DNA from: Nectonema munidae
Taxonomy: Eukaryota > Nematomorpha > Nectonematoida > Nectonematidae
Length of the DNA stretch: 64,000 nucleotides
Direction: 5' to 3'
Assembly: GCA_030549495.1 (NCBI GenBank)
Contig: JAUIRK010000293.1
Location: 1-64,000, forward strand
The translations under genes and the position numbers were made by a program. Positions 23,243-33,144 of this stretch are shown piece after piece (within the stretch, counting starts at the first letter, position 1; the number at the start of each line of letters is the position of its first letter). The notes beneath the pieces are model-generated. The model had not been told where the DNA came from, made no database searches, and was given only the letters and a program-made list of their open reading frames with translations.

Positions 23243-23576
23243 CAGGGGTCGGGAACCTATGGCTCTTGATTACTGCATCTGGCTCTTAGATAAATTAGGT
23301 GGCCTTCAGGGTAAAGGGAGGTATTGCGATAATGCATATCCTTCTTGCCAATTCTACACACTCTTAATTTCTTCATCATTACGAATCACGACGACACAAA
23401 TAATGCTGATGAGTTGTTTAAAATAAATTCAGAGTGTTATTTTACTCTAAAATTGTTGGTCTTCTTTTTCTATTTATTTGTAATCAGTATTTAAAAATAT
23501 ATATAGCTCTCAGAGGATTAGATTTTAAAATATGTGTTTTTTGGGTTCTTTTAGCCAAAAAGGTTCCCGGCCCCTG
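23243..23576. mobile_element. hAT-type MITE with perfect 8-bp target duplication
   Basis: Ends CAGGGGTCGGGAACCT and AGGTTCCCGGCCCCTG form a nearly perfect 16-bp inverted repeat. TCATAAAA flanks both sides (23235-23242 and 23577-23584). 334 bases, no transposase. The interior (CACCTAATTTATCTAAGAGC-type sequence in reverse, ATTACGAATCACGACGAC) is shared with 34782-35183 in the opposite orientation. The clean target duplication suggests a fairly recent hAT-mobilised insertion. Confidence 0.9.
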
Positions 23577-24623
23577 TCATAAAAGAAAAATTTTTATTAT
23601 TATTTTTTGTTCTTTATTGACTCTAGTTTTTATAATAAAATATTCAAATCTCTAGCGTACAATTTAATTGTCCAATATGTCTGAATTGGATGGTATTTTG
23701 CCATCCTTTTTTTTTTAAATTTATTTTGTGTGTTCTTTATTCTATTAATTTTTTATATCTATAAAATCCACTTTTTAAATTACAAATTTAATGTTAATTT
23801 TAAGTGTAAAATTTTAATCCAATTTCGTTTAAGAAATTTTATATGTGCCGTACCGCTATTAGAGCAAGAGGTTTATTAATTATATTATTTATAAATATGG
23901 AATGAAAATATTAACTTTAATAATATAGTATTTCTACATGTTTTTTTAATTATATTAGAAAAAAAGTGTAATACCAAATATCAAGGCTACCATTAGTACG
24001 AAGATTCGGATACGTTTTGGAATTCTCTATACAAATATCTTTTCTATTTCACCTTCCTTTATATCAAGGGTGTCCCTAGTTTCACCACATAATAAAAATA
24101 CAATAAAATGTATTCATTTACCATTAGAAATATAGTAACTATATCAAAATCAAAAGTTTATTAAAATAGAAACACCTGTTTTCTTTAAAAGTTTCAAAAA
24201 AAAAACTATTAAATCGCTCTTAAAATAAAAGATTTCTGAGTATCTTCCTTTTAAGCTTTTATTCTAAGAGTGATTTTTCTAGAGTTTTTCTTTAAATTTT
24301 TTTGAAACTTTAAGAGAAAACTTTTGCCTGAACGTCTATAAATGTTTTTATCACTGTCTCCACATTTAGGAATTTCAATTCGTAAAAAGACATATTTACA
24401 ATTTCAATTCTTTAAAACACAAAGTACAATTAATCAAAAATGTTGTGCAATATCACCCCTTTAAAACATTTTTTGTCTCCCATTAGTTCAACCTTAAAAA
24501 GGTTTTGTAAAGATATCTGGACGATCATTCCAAAACCTAATTTAAAGTTTAATGAAAACTATTTTTCATCGATTTACTTTAAATTTTATGTCTTAATTAA
24601 AAACATCATTCTTACTTAGCTTG

Positions 24624-24905
24624 TCAAATTTCAACGTGTTTGATATCTGCTAAGGCATTTTTACATATAAATTTTTTAATAAACATATATAAGTGATCGT
24701 AGTCTCGAGGAGCGAAGCCCCTTTTGGGTTTTTCCTCTTCTGAAATCCTCTGAGAAGTCGTTGCTGGAATTGCTTGGAGGATTTTCTGAATGTCTACTCT
24801 GAGATCATCAAATTTGTCCTCAACAGCAGCGATTCTATCGGACATCGCGTGTTCGGATTCTCCGGCGAACGACGTTGAAGACTTGTCGCCGGGAGCTTTG
24901 CCCAT
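24624..24905 (-). CDS. Unassigned 93-aa open frame, GC-richer than surroundings
   Basis: Minus-strand frame reading MGKAPGDKSSTSFAGESEHA, then MSDRIAAVEDKFDDLRVDIQ and KILQAIPATTSQRISEEEKP, and ending in an AT-rich tail that looks non-coding after about 24690. The first 70 residues have a soluble, helical character with a short coiled-coil-like stretch. The base composition is distinctly richer in GC than the neighbourhood. I do not recognise it. It could be the 5' exon of a host gene or the start of a truncated mobile-element protein. Confidence 0.35.
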   Translation of the reverse strand: MGKAPGDKSSTSFAGESEHAMSDRIAAVEDKFDDLRVDIQKILQAIPATTSQRISEEEKPKRGFAPRDYDHLYMFIKKFICKNALADIKHVEI

Positions 24906-25199
24906 GGCTCTGAATAGACAGTAGATAAGTGAAAAAATTTAGCTGAGGTTAGGAGAGAAAAAAGTGAGCAAACACGTAATTTATTTGAAAGAGGATTATT
25001 TAAAAATATTACATCAAAAGAAAAGAGAACTCAAACTCATTATTCATACAAAAAAGTCAGTAATTTTCTTTTGCACATATCCGTTTGTGCACATCTTTTC
25101 AACAAAACTACGAATAGTAATTATACTTTTAATTACATCTTCGGATGCTTCTTCTTTGCTCAAAATATAGCGATAGAGATTTTTTGCGATTAATTTAGC

Positions 25200-27198
25200 T
25201 TAATTATTATTTATCTTTTTCTCTTCTTCGTTTGTTTCTTCGTCATTATCTTTTTCAGAAGATTCATGATTTTCTAAACATCGCTGTTCCTGGATGTCTG
25301 AAATGATGTCTATGTCTGTTTTTGCTTCGTGGGTAATCACATCGTTGTCTACGGAAACATATTCCTGAACAATTTGCTCATCAAAACATCTTTCTTTACA
25401 AAATGATATCAGTTCTTGGGATTCTTGGGAAGCAGATACTTCAAATTGTATAGATTCCAATGGAGTTTCGTTTTGCAGAGAATATCCAGCTTTAGAAAAA
25501 CAATTAATTATTGTTTTCGTTTCTAGAGAACTCCAAGCTGTAAGAACAAATCTCATAGCCTCCATTACATTTATAGAACAACTTGGAGTCTCATCATATG
25601 CAATAATATATCTTATCAAGTTTGTTCGGTATTTAACTTTAAATGATCTTATTATTCCTTGATCAAGAGGCTGACATATAGAAGTTGAGTTAGCCGGGAG
25701 GTAATCAACTTCAATATTTTTTAATTGATTCAATTTTTTGTGGGCACTACAGTTATCAAGTAGAAGTAAAATTCTTTTGTTCTTCGACATCATAATTTTA
25801 TCTAATTTGTTTAGCCATTCAATGAAAATTTGATTTGTCATCCACGATTTGGAATGATTTTTGTAGTCGCAGGGAAAGTGTTTAATACCTTTGAAGCATC
25901 GAGGATTTTTATACTTTCCAATGATTAACGGAATAATTTTGTCAGTTTCAGTGGCGTTGCAGCAAAGAAGTATTGACAATCTTTCTTTGGAATGCTTTTT
26001 TCCGATACATTTTTCGCCTTTAAAAGCAAAAGTTTTAGTTGGTAACAATTTGAAAAACAACGCGCTCTCATCAGCATTATAAATGTTATCTAAAGAGTAT
26101 TTTTCTAAATGCTTGGTAATTTTTTCTTTCCATTCATCCACAGTTTGTAAAGGCACATCTTTGGCTTCCCCGGATATACTTTTCCAACATATGTTATTTC
26201 TTTTTTGAAATCTATGCAACCAACCACTGCTAGCTTTGAAGTTTGGGAAACCAAGAGATGCTGCAAAAAAACGAGCTTTTTCACAAATAATCGGACCATT
26301 CAAAGGAACGTTTTTTGCTCTATTTTCGCTAAACCACTCAAATACCGCCTTTTCAACCTCATCATTGCCAGCAATACGCGTTCTTTGTCGATTAGATTTA
26401 AACAACAATGAAGAATTTGAAATTTTTTCTTTATCTTAATAAAAGTAGATAAAGTTGAGAAACTTATGCCATACTTTTTAGCAATTTCAGACTTTTTCAT
26501 AATTTTTTCATCAACTTCATCTAAAATTTTCTTTTTTTCTATGAGAGAAAACTGTCTTCGTTTTGGCTTTGGCTCCATTTTCAAACTATATTAGAAAAAA
26601 ATTGAAAATAAGAAAATAAAATTTAAATCAGGGTATTTGAAAATCAAAATTTATTTTGAAAGAATTATAAACTAAAATTTAAAAAAGTTTGTTTTTGATT
26701 CAATAGCTAATAAATCGAGTTAAAACTTGAATAAACTTTGTACATATTCTCCGTGAAATTTTGTTTTATAAAATTGTTTGTTTCATTTTTAAATGATTAG
26801 TTTTGATTAGATATAAACTATTTATTATATTTTTTCATAAATAAATTTTTTTTAATGTTTTTATATTATATAAATTTTCGAAAGACAGGCTAAAATCTAA
26901 TAAGTCAGTTTAAAAAATCTAAACTCAAACTTTTTTGAGAAATTTTATGGGTTGTTTTATATATTCAACTTCGAGCAATAAAGGAATAGTCAGAGTTAGA
27001 GTTTTCATGAAAAAATATACTGCTAAGTTTATGACGAAATTTACTGCAATAGACAGATTTTGGACTTCGTTTAAACGAGAATTTCGTTGTATCTAAATAA
27101 TTTTCATTAAATTTGGTCATAGAGCCTAGGGGATTGAAATAATTTCGTTGTAAAAGAAATTTCGTACTAACGACATTCGTTGTAACGAAGTTCGACTG
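25200..27198 (-). mobile_element. Tigger/pogo-family DNA transposon, nearly complete transposase
   Basis: The transposase is read on the minus strand. The N-terminal helix-turn-helix starts MEPKPKRRQFSLIEKKKILD (26576 downward), followed by a CENP-B-type domain (EVEKAVFEWFSENRAKNVPL; GWLHRFQKRNNI). The DDE core has YNADESALFFKLLPTKTFAF (first Asp), LLLLDNCSAHKKLNQLKNIE (second Asp) and STSICQPLDQGIIRSFK (third Asp). A single-base frameshift near 26415-26440 separates the HTH frame from the 402-codon main frame (26408-25200); otherwise the coding region is intact. The right (5') terminus, read inward, is CAGTCGAACTTCGTTACAAC, ending at 27198 next to TA, typical of the family. The matching left terminus was not found before 25200. 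Probably a fairly young but inactive copy. Confidence 0.85.
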
Positions 27199-27239
27199 TA
27201 TAATATATATTTTCGCTTAATTTTTATTTAATGTTGGAA

Positions 27240-27384
27240 AAACAGAATGATAAGTGAAAATTGTAATATTACTTATCTAATGATCTTTTCTTTGGCACTT
27301 CTCTACATTCTTTCAATATTTTGAGTGTGAGCCCCACTAGAACGATCCACAACGTTTTTCGAGTGATTTTCAACTAAATGATAA
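27240..27384 (-). mobile_element. Merlin transposase, C-terminal part (3' half of split element)
   Basis: Minus-strand frame HLVENHSKNVVDRSSGAHTQ then NIERM and RSAKEKII (27380 down to about 27285). This is the Merlin/ISXO2-like C-terminal motif 'vNHS..Fvdp.tGahTq.iE..W...K'. The expected Trp after IERM is a stop codon. The other part of the same transposase lies at 29781-30380. The two are separated by the inserted element 27385-29780, flanked by the related octamers AATGATAA (27377-27384) and AATAATCA (29781-29788). Confidence 0.8.
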
Positions 27385-29780
27385 CACTGGTCATTGACCA
27401 GTGGTCAACAATTTTTTACTTTCTGAATGTTGTCTAGATTTCTACACGTGAATTAGGGTATTCTGGCACTGCTGAATCAGGAAATGGCATCCGTTTCTCC
27501 ATCAGGTCAGGTTTTTGTGCTAAGTTGATCTGAAAAAATCAGATCTTGTGACAAAATCAATTACATTTTTGTGGCATTATCAGTTGATTTTTGTCAACAC
27601 ATATCATCCTAAACATGTTTTTAAGAAAAAAAAATGTTTTGCCAACAACATTTATTGATTACATGATAGAAACATCGATTACTGTCATCTGAATGGTGGG
27701 CATTGATAAAGGTAAGTACAAGTAAATTGCATGTTGCGTCACCACTTTTCAAACTTCAAGGCTTGAACTTCCGTTTCTTCGAACTCCTGGAATGTTCAGC
27801 GGCAGGGAGGTCTCTCTTCAGATTCCAACAGTAGTCAGCCATCATGACTGCGTCCCAGCGACCCTGATACCTGGTCTCCATCTCCTTCATGTCCTGGTGG
27901 AATCTCTCCCCCTGCTCGTCACTCATTGAACCCAGGTTCTCAGGAAACCGGTTCATATGTGAAAATAGGTAGCATCTTGATGCTCATGTTGCAGCCCAGG
28001 TTTCTGAAAGCAGTCAACATGTTGTTGACAAGTTCTGCGTTGTTTCTGGCCTTATTGTTGCCAAGAAAGTTCTTCACTACCAAAACAAATGTCTTCCACG
28101 CTTCCAGTTCCACTTCGTTCATTGAGTTTTTGAACTCTGGATCTCTGATGAGCTGACGGATCTGAGGACCATCAAAGATGCCAGCTTTCAACTTCTCCAT
28201 GGTCAATCCTGGAAAAGCCTGGCACAAGTAAGTGAAACAGTCACCATCTTTGTCCAGAGCCTTGGTGAACTGCTTGATTAAGCCGAGCTTGATGTGCAGC
28301 GGTGGGAAGAGTATTCTGTCTCTGTCCACCAGAGGGTCGTTGATGACGTTCCTTTCTTTGCATGGCACCAATTCCTCCCGCACAGGCCAGTCCTTCGTGT
28401 AATGCTGAGCACGGTCCTACTATCCCACATGCACAGAAAACATGGGTACTTCGTGAAGCCAGACTGTTGTCCCAACAAAAAGTTCACCATCTTCAGGTCA
28501 ACACAAATAAAACACTTATGCTGATCATAATCAATTTTCTCCAGCACATACTTCACCGCTTCATACTTCTCCTTCAGTGTAGTCGAGTGAGCGATGGGTA
28601 CAGAGGCAAACTGGTTGCCGTTGTGTAGCAGAACACATTTCAGTGATCGCTTGCTGCTGTCAATGAACAGTCTCCAATCTTTGGGTTCGTACTGTGGCAC
28701 TCCAAGCTTGAGCAGAAGCTGCGCAATATCAGCACAGTACACCAAGTCCTTCTCTTCAGAGAAAAAACGGAGGCACTCTTGATGCCTGTTGCGGAAGAAG
28801 CTGATGCGAGCACTGTCAGAGAGGAGGTTTTTTTCTTTCAATCTGGATGCCAACAGTTCGGCAGAGTCCTTTGACAAGCTGAGGTCGAGAACTAGATCAT
28901 TCAATTCCTTTTGGGAAAATGGATGTGGAGCATCATCTTCAAGAACCACTTCTTCTTCTTCATGTCCTTCAACACTGGAGGCATCTTCGTCACTAATGCC
29001 AGGAAGTTCGCCGAAGATAGGCACTCGAATTGCATCACAATGAGCTACAGGACGACGTGCTGATTGAAGATCAGGATACTTGAGGCTGCCCCGGTTCTTT
29101 CTGTTGATTCCAGACACATCAACAGCGCAGAAGTAGCAGTCAGTGACATGGTTTGTCGGCTCCCTCCAAACCATGGGAATTCCAAACTTCAGACTCCTCT
29201 TGCTGTTGGTCCACCCACGCAGAGTCTTGGTGCATGCTTTGTACACCCTGTGTGGCGCCCAAGCTTTATCCTGGTCACCAAGTTTAATACCAAAATAAGC
29301 ATGGTAAGCACGCCTTATGTAACTTGTGACTGGCTTCCTATTAGGAGCAATGGTGTATTCTCCACATATGTAACAAAACACATCGGGCTTATTTCTGCAC
29401 GATTTTCTGGTCGAAGCCATATCATTCACCTGCAAAACAAAAATAGGTACAAATTAGTCATAAATTGGCGCATGTAGGTATTGTACATTCTTCAGAGTTC
29501 GTTATTTCAAGAAATTCAACTTTTTACTTGAATACTTCTTGTCATTAAAATAATTATTTCCAATCAAAACAATTATTTGACATGACATTTTACCCCCACC
29601 AACTTCTAAAATGCTCCACACGTGCGTACATGTGAACAAAAATGTAAAAAACGACATGTGGCCATATCTCAAAAACTTGACCTGATTGAACAAAACTAAT
29701 GTGAGTTTTGGATTCAGCGCATCAGATTCGTCCTAAATCAGTTTAAAAAATACAGACAACAAATTTGTTGTTGACCAGTG
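27385..29780 (-). mobile_element. Uncharacterised DNA transposon with zinc-finger protein, copy 1
   Basis: A 2.4-kb element inserted in a Merlin transposase gene. Its ends match in inverted orientation: CAGTGGTCAACAATTTTTT on the left (from 27399; an extra CACTGGTCATTGAC lies outside it) and CACTGGTCAACAACAAATT on the right read inward (29780). Weaker similarity continues inward for about 130 bases, including CATCAGGTCAGGTTTTTGTG against AATCAGGTCAAGTTTTTGAG. The flanking octamers agree at 6 of 8 positions. The protein starts at MASTRKSC (29420) and runs to 27756, about 555 residues, with two frame changes (near 28390-28430 and 27945). N-terminal Cys/His sites: C16/C19, H57, C63, H91, C95/C98. 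An acidic linker at about 145-165. Then FIDSSKR (D254), FICVDLKMVNFLLGQ (D308), a YPCFLCMWDSR Cys pair, DRILFPPLHIKLGLI, and near the C-terminus DEQGERFHQDMKEMETRYQG. The two Asp and the Glu of GERFHQ could be an RNase-H-fold triad (inference). I recognise it as a multi-copy uncharacterised animal family, not a named superfamily. Confidence 0.75.
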
Positions 29781-30380
29781 AATAATCATTCGTGGAAAAC
29801 ATATTTCTGTATGCACCCCAGTCATCACTTATTATTGTAGTTCCAGGCCTTATGCTATTCTTTATTATTGGATAAATTATTGTTGCTTTCCTGTTTGGGA
29901 CAATAAACATAAAATTTTCTTTTGTCTCTGCAGATTCTTCCAAAAACCCATTGTTGAGGAAGAATACGTTCAACATGATTTTTCTATTTGGTGAACAAAC
30001 TTTCATCTATTTCTACAGTCATGTTGTATCCTCCAATCACTCTAAGATTAGCTAGAAGATGTTGGGCACATATTTCTCTCAAATAGTTGTTCCAATCAAC
30101 TACTGATTCGTGCTTCATTTCTAATTCACGTTCACAAAATTTTATACTTGACATGTTGTGTGCCCAACAGTATATAAACAATGCTGCTTTCCAAAAAGGT
30201 AAACGAGAATTTTCGAACCAATTATTTGTTCTTACTCCTCTTCCTTCTCTACATGAACGAAATCTACACGGCCATCTATTTTGTTTTCCAACAGACAGAT
30301 TCATTATATGACCATTTTGACATTTTCGTTCTTGATGAAGAATTCCTTTCTATTGGAAAAAAGAAATGCTAGAATTCTCA
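29781..30380 (-). mobile_element. Merlin transposase, N-terminal and core part (5' half)
   Basis: Minus-strand pieces run from about 30370 downward: NLSVGKQNRWPCRFRSCREG (zinc-ribbon-like N-terminus), then SRLPFWKAALFIYCWAHNMS, then VIGGYNMTVEIDESLFTK (first catalytic Asp/Glu motif). In the next frame come NVFFLNNGFLEESAETKENF, MFIVPNRKATIIYPIIKNSI and RPGTTIISDDWGAYRNM (second Asp motif). This order is diagnostic of Merlin/IS1016-like (ISXO2) transposases. At least two frame changes. The C-terminus continues at 27384, beyond the 2.4-kb insertion. Confidence 0.85.
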
Positions 30381-30516
30381 TCATTACATATTTGACTTAA
30401 CCGTAAAAAATTCATTCTAAAAAACTAATGCTAATAATCGTCTGCTAATGAAAATAAAAAATTCTCTTCCTTCAATTTTAGAAAATATCATCTGCTTTTT
30501 TAAAAATTTTTAGAGT

Positions 30517-30534
30517 GGGGGGGGGGGGGGGGGG
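30517..30534 (+). repeat. Poly-G tract (18 G)
   Basis: An uninterrupted run of 18 G, followed about 50 bases later by a second G-rich block (30582-30595). Similar tracts occur at 39972-39987, 45708-45723, 45944-45958 and 55699-55712, and a C tract at 42501-42512. Several lie inside MITEs; this one could not be bounded. Confidence 0.9.
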
Positions 30535-31151
30535 AGATAACAAAAAAGTCTATATAAATCAATGCCGCATATTTAAAATTATTAGGGGAGGGGGCAAACT
30601 TCTTTTTATTAATTTTTGAAATTTATTTTAAAAGAATTTTTGTCTAAAACGCAGCCCTAAAACAAGTAAAGTAATGTGAAAAGTCTACCCACAAGTTAAA
30701 CAAGTCTTTTAATGATATAAAGGATAAAATTTAAAAATTCGAAATTATTAGTGGAGCGAAAGGCTTTTTCACCCCCTTGAAGTCACATTGTTTCGCTTTA
30801 TACATTTTTGGCCTTTCTCTTGCACTTTCTACTTTCAGAAATTCTTCTGCCAAAAATGATAAAGCTTCTATTTCAATCATATAAATATCTCCTAAATAAT
30901 TATTTGTTATAAATGTGTATATCTTGTTTAGATATAACCATTGATATCCAAATCAAAAACACTTGATTTCTTCTCTCAAATATTCAGAGTTGCTTTTCTT
31001 ACACTTCCAACATATGTTTATTATTTTTTGAGAAAGTTCAGAATATAACATTTTTTTTTACAAATTTTAACCCATTTTAGTTCACGCATAATTTTGACTA
31101 ATCCCTATTGATATTTATTGGAAACTTGAGTTCCTCCGAATTCCTTTACAG

Positions 31152-31473
31152 CAGTGATAGGCAAACTTTTTTTTACCCGTCGAGCCTTCATAGAACATTT
31201 GTCTTCACATCGACCCCCACCCCACATAGTAATGTTTCATAAAAAGATTAATCAATCTCCAACAATTAAGAGAAATAAATACAAACCAAAAATGTTTCAT
31301 ATATCCTATACTATACAATGTAATAAGATATGATTAAAAAGAAAAAGGAGATTTATTACTACTATAAAGTAAAAAAAGCATAGAACAATTTGGTAAGTTT
31401 TTCTATCTTATCGACCCCTAAAGATCTGTTATGGACCTCCGAGTGTCGATATCGACCACTTTGCCGACCCATT
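31152..31473. mobile_element. hAT-type MITE, degraded
   Basis: The left end CAGTGATAGGCAAACTTTTT pairs with the right end, read inward, AATGGGTCGGCAAAGTGG. Flanking octamers CTTTACAG (31144-31151) and CTCTACAG (31474-31481) agree at 7 of 8 positions. 322 bases without transposase. Both sub-ends carry CGACCC/GGGTCG-type motifs, as do many hAT MITEs. Confidence 0.65.
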
Positions 31474-32469
31474 CTCTACAGGAACAATAATCCAAAATAG
31501 ATTAATTAAAAACTTTCCTGTTGTATAGTTTTTTGCTTTGATTTAATTCAATACATGGGTTCAAATTTTAGAGAGTTTTTTCAATTTCATAGTAAGAATT
31601 TTTTATTTTTAATGTCTGCATATGATAAAATGTGATAAACTGTCTCTTCTACAAATATATCAAATTCCTTTTATATTTCATTCTTGCCAAGTTTTTGAAT
31701 AGTCTTTGAATGATCTAGTGTTATTATAGAAGTTGACAAAAGACTGGATGAGTCACTTAATAAAATTGAACTTAATTCAGAATATTTCCAAGCTATTACC
31801 TATAATTGAGTTATTAGAGAATTAGAAATTTCAGAAACTCTTTTTTCAGAACTGTTGGTTTCAATTTTGCCACCGCTACTTTTCGAATTCTTCTATATCA
31901 GTTTCTTTATCACCATTATAATCTCTCTTGTGAGACAAATTTTTCGCGGAATCAAACTTTCTATATCATCATTCAAAATTTTTACAAGAATTTAGCCTTC
32001 AATTAAATCCATTATTAAAAGGAAATTTCAAGCTGATCCAAAAAATCAATCTGTCTTATTGATTCTATCCATTCTCACAGAGAACTTCTACCAACAAGCA
32101 TAGACTTTAATCAGCATGAACTGCATATCGCCTTCGAAGAAATGGAAAAGTTGCTTGCGTTCTTAAAAAAATATCACAAGATAGGTTCGCAAAAAGATAG
32201 CTCTCAACATCGACACAAGCCATAAGTTATATTTGAGTTTAAATCTCTATTGCTTACGATCAGATTTTTCTAAGTGTAATGGAATGTATGAAAGCACATT
32301 TGAATCATTTTATTTCGGTGAAGCTCCATGAAATTTACGAGTTGGTTTCATTTCTGCACTCACTTTTTGCAATTTTTGTATGGAGTATGTAAAAAACGTA
32401 TAAGGCATTTTTTGTACATTATTAAAGTGATTAATAGTCAGAAATGTCAAAAGCGATAGAGTCTTAGTT

Positions 32470-32720
32470 GTTATCAAATGGGGTTTAGGAGTAGGAGTTG
32501 GATTCTTCTGAGTATTGAAATATAATTTTTCTAGGTATTTTTAACAATGAAAAAAAGTTTAATTTTTGTCAACGTATACAGTGATTTTTCTTATAGTCTA
32601 AATCGGAAGTGAGATTAGGCTTTAAATATTCTAAATTTTTAAGCATTCAGAGTCGGATTTTTGGCAGTACTTGTGTTTGGAGTTGGAGACGGATATATTC
32701 GCTCCGACTCGGCAAAGCTC
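32470..32720. repeat. GGAGTCGG repeat family, partial copy
   Basis: Begins near GGGGTTTAGGAGTAGGAGTT (32480) and ends near CGCTCCGACTCGGCAAAG (32700-32717). The interior (GGTATTTTTAACAATGAAAA) resembles the 12600-12720 part of copy 1 in reverse orientation. Confidence 0.5.
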
Positions 32721-32898
32721 GATTTGGATACTTGGTCAGTTCAGATTTATCTAATTAAAGTTTTTACTTCTTGAAATTGTAAAAGACCTTACTAAAACAA
32801 TAAGAATATGTTTTTTCCCAATAGATTACAACGCTTTTCGTAATGAAAGGATTTTTATTAGTACTGACTTAATTAAAATATGCTGGTCTCCCCTTTAG

Positions 32899-33080
32899 TT
32901 TTACTTTTTAAGGCTTTGTGATTTAGACTTCCTCGATAAAGAAGTTTCAGAAGAGTACATATGCAAAGAAATAGAAAATGTGAAGGCTGCATTGGAGGCA
33001 GAAGTTGCAAAGAGCTCATCTCTGGAAAAAAACATAAAAGCCTTCATGGGAGACACTATGACCTATTGCACTCTACAAAA
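32899..33080 (+). CDS. Putative coiled-coil coding exon of the 22951-36982 gene
   Basis: Opens after the acceptor CTCCCCTTTAG (ends 32898) in phase 0 and reads FYFLRLCDLDFLDKEVSEEY, ICKEIENVKAALEAEVAKSS, SLEKNIKAFMGDTMTYCTLQ. The middle has heptad-like spacing and looks like a coiled coil. The donor is uncertain: AAAA|GTCTTAC (33080) or TATTG|GTTATT (33098) both give the phase needed for the next exon. The frame otherwise runs to a stop at 33144. Not recognised by homology. Confidence 0.45.
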
Positions 33081-33144
33081 GTCTTACGATGAATATTGGT
33101 TATTCTTAGCACTTATTTCCTACATTTTAAATATGACGTCTTGA

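Larger units (their letters stand above)
23092..32898 (+). other. Putative 9.8-kb intron filled with transposons
   Basis: If 22951-23091 and 32899-33080 belong to one gene, this intron holds a hAT MITE (23243-23576), a GC-richer minus-strand open frame (24624-24905), a Tigger element (25200-27198), a Merlin element split by an uncharacterised transposon (27240-30380), a poly-G tract (30517-30534), a MITE (31152-31473) and a GGAGTCGG repeat (32470-32720). 23600-24600 is AT-rich with no gene seen; 30540-31150 and 31480-32470 likewise. Confidence 0.4.

Noticed and set aside
28294-29477. Several plus-strand open frames up to 137 residues.
   Set aside because: All lie opposite the coding frame of the uncharacterised transposon protein and share no family features.
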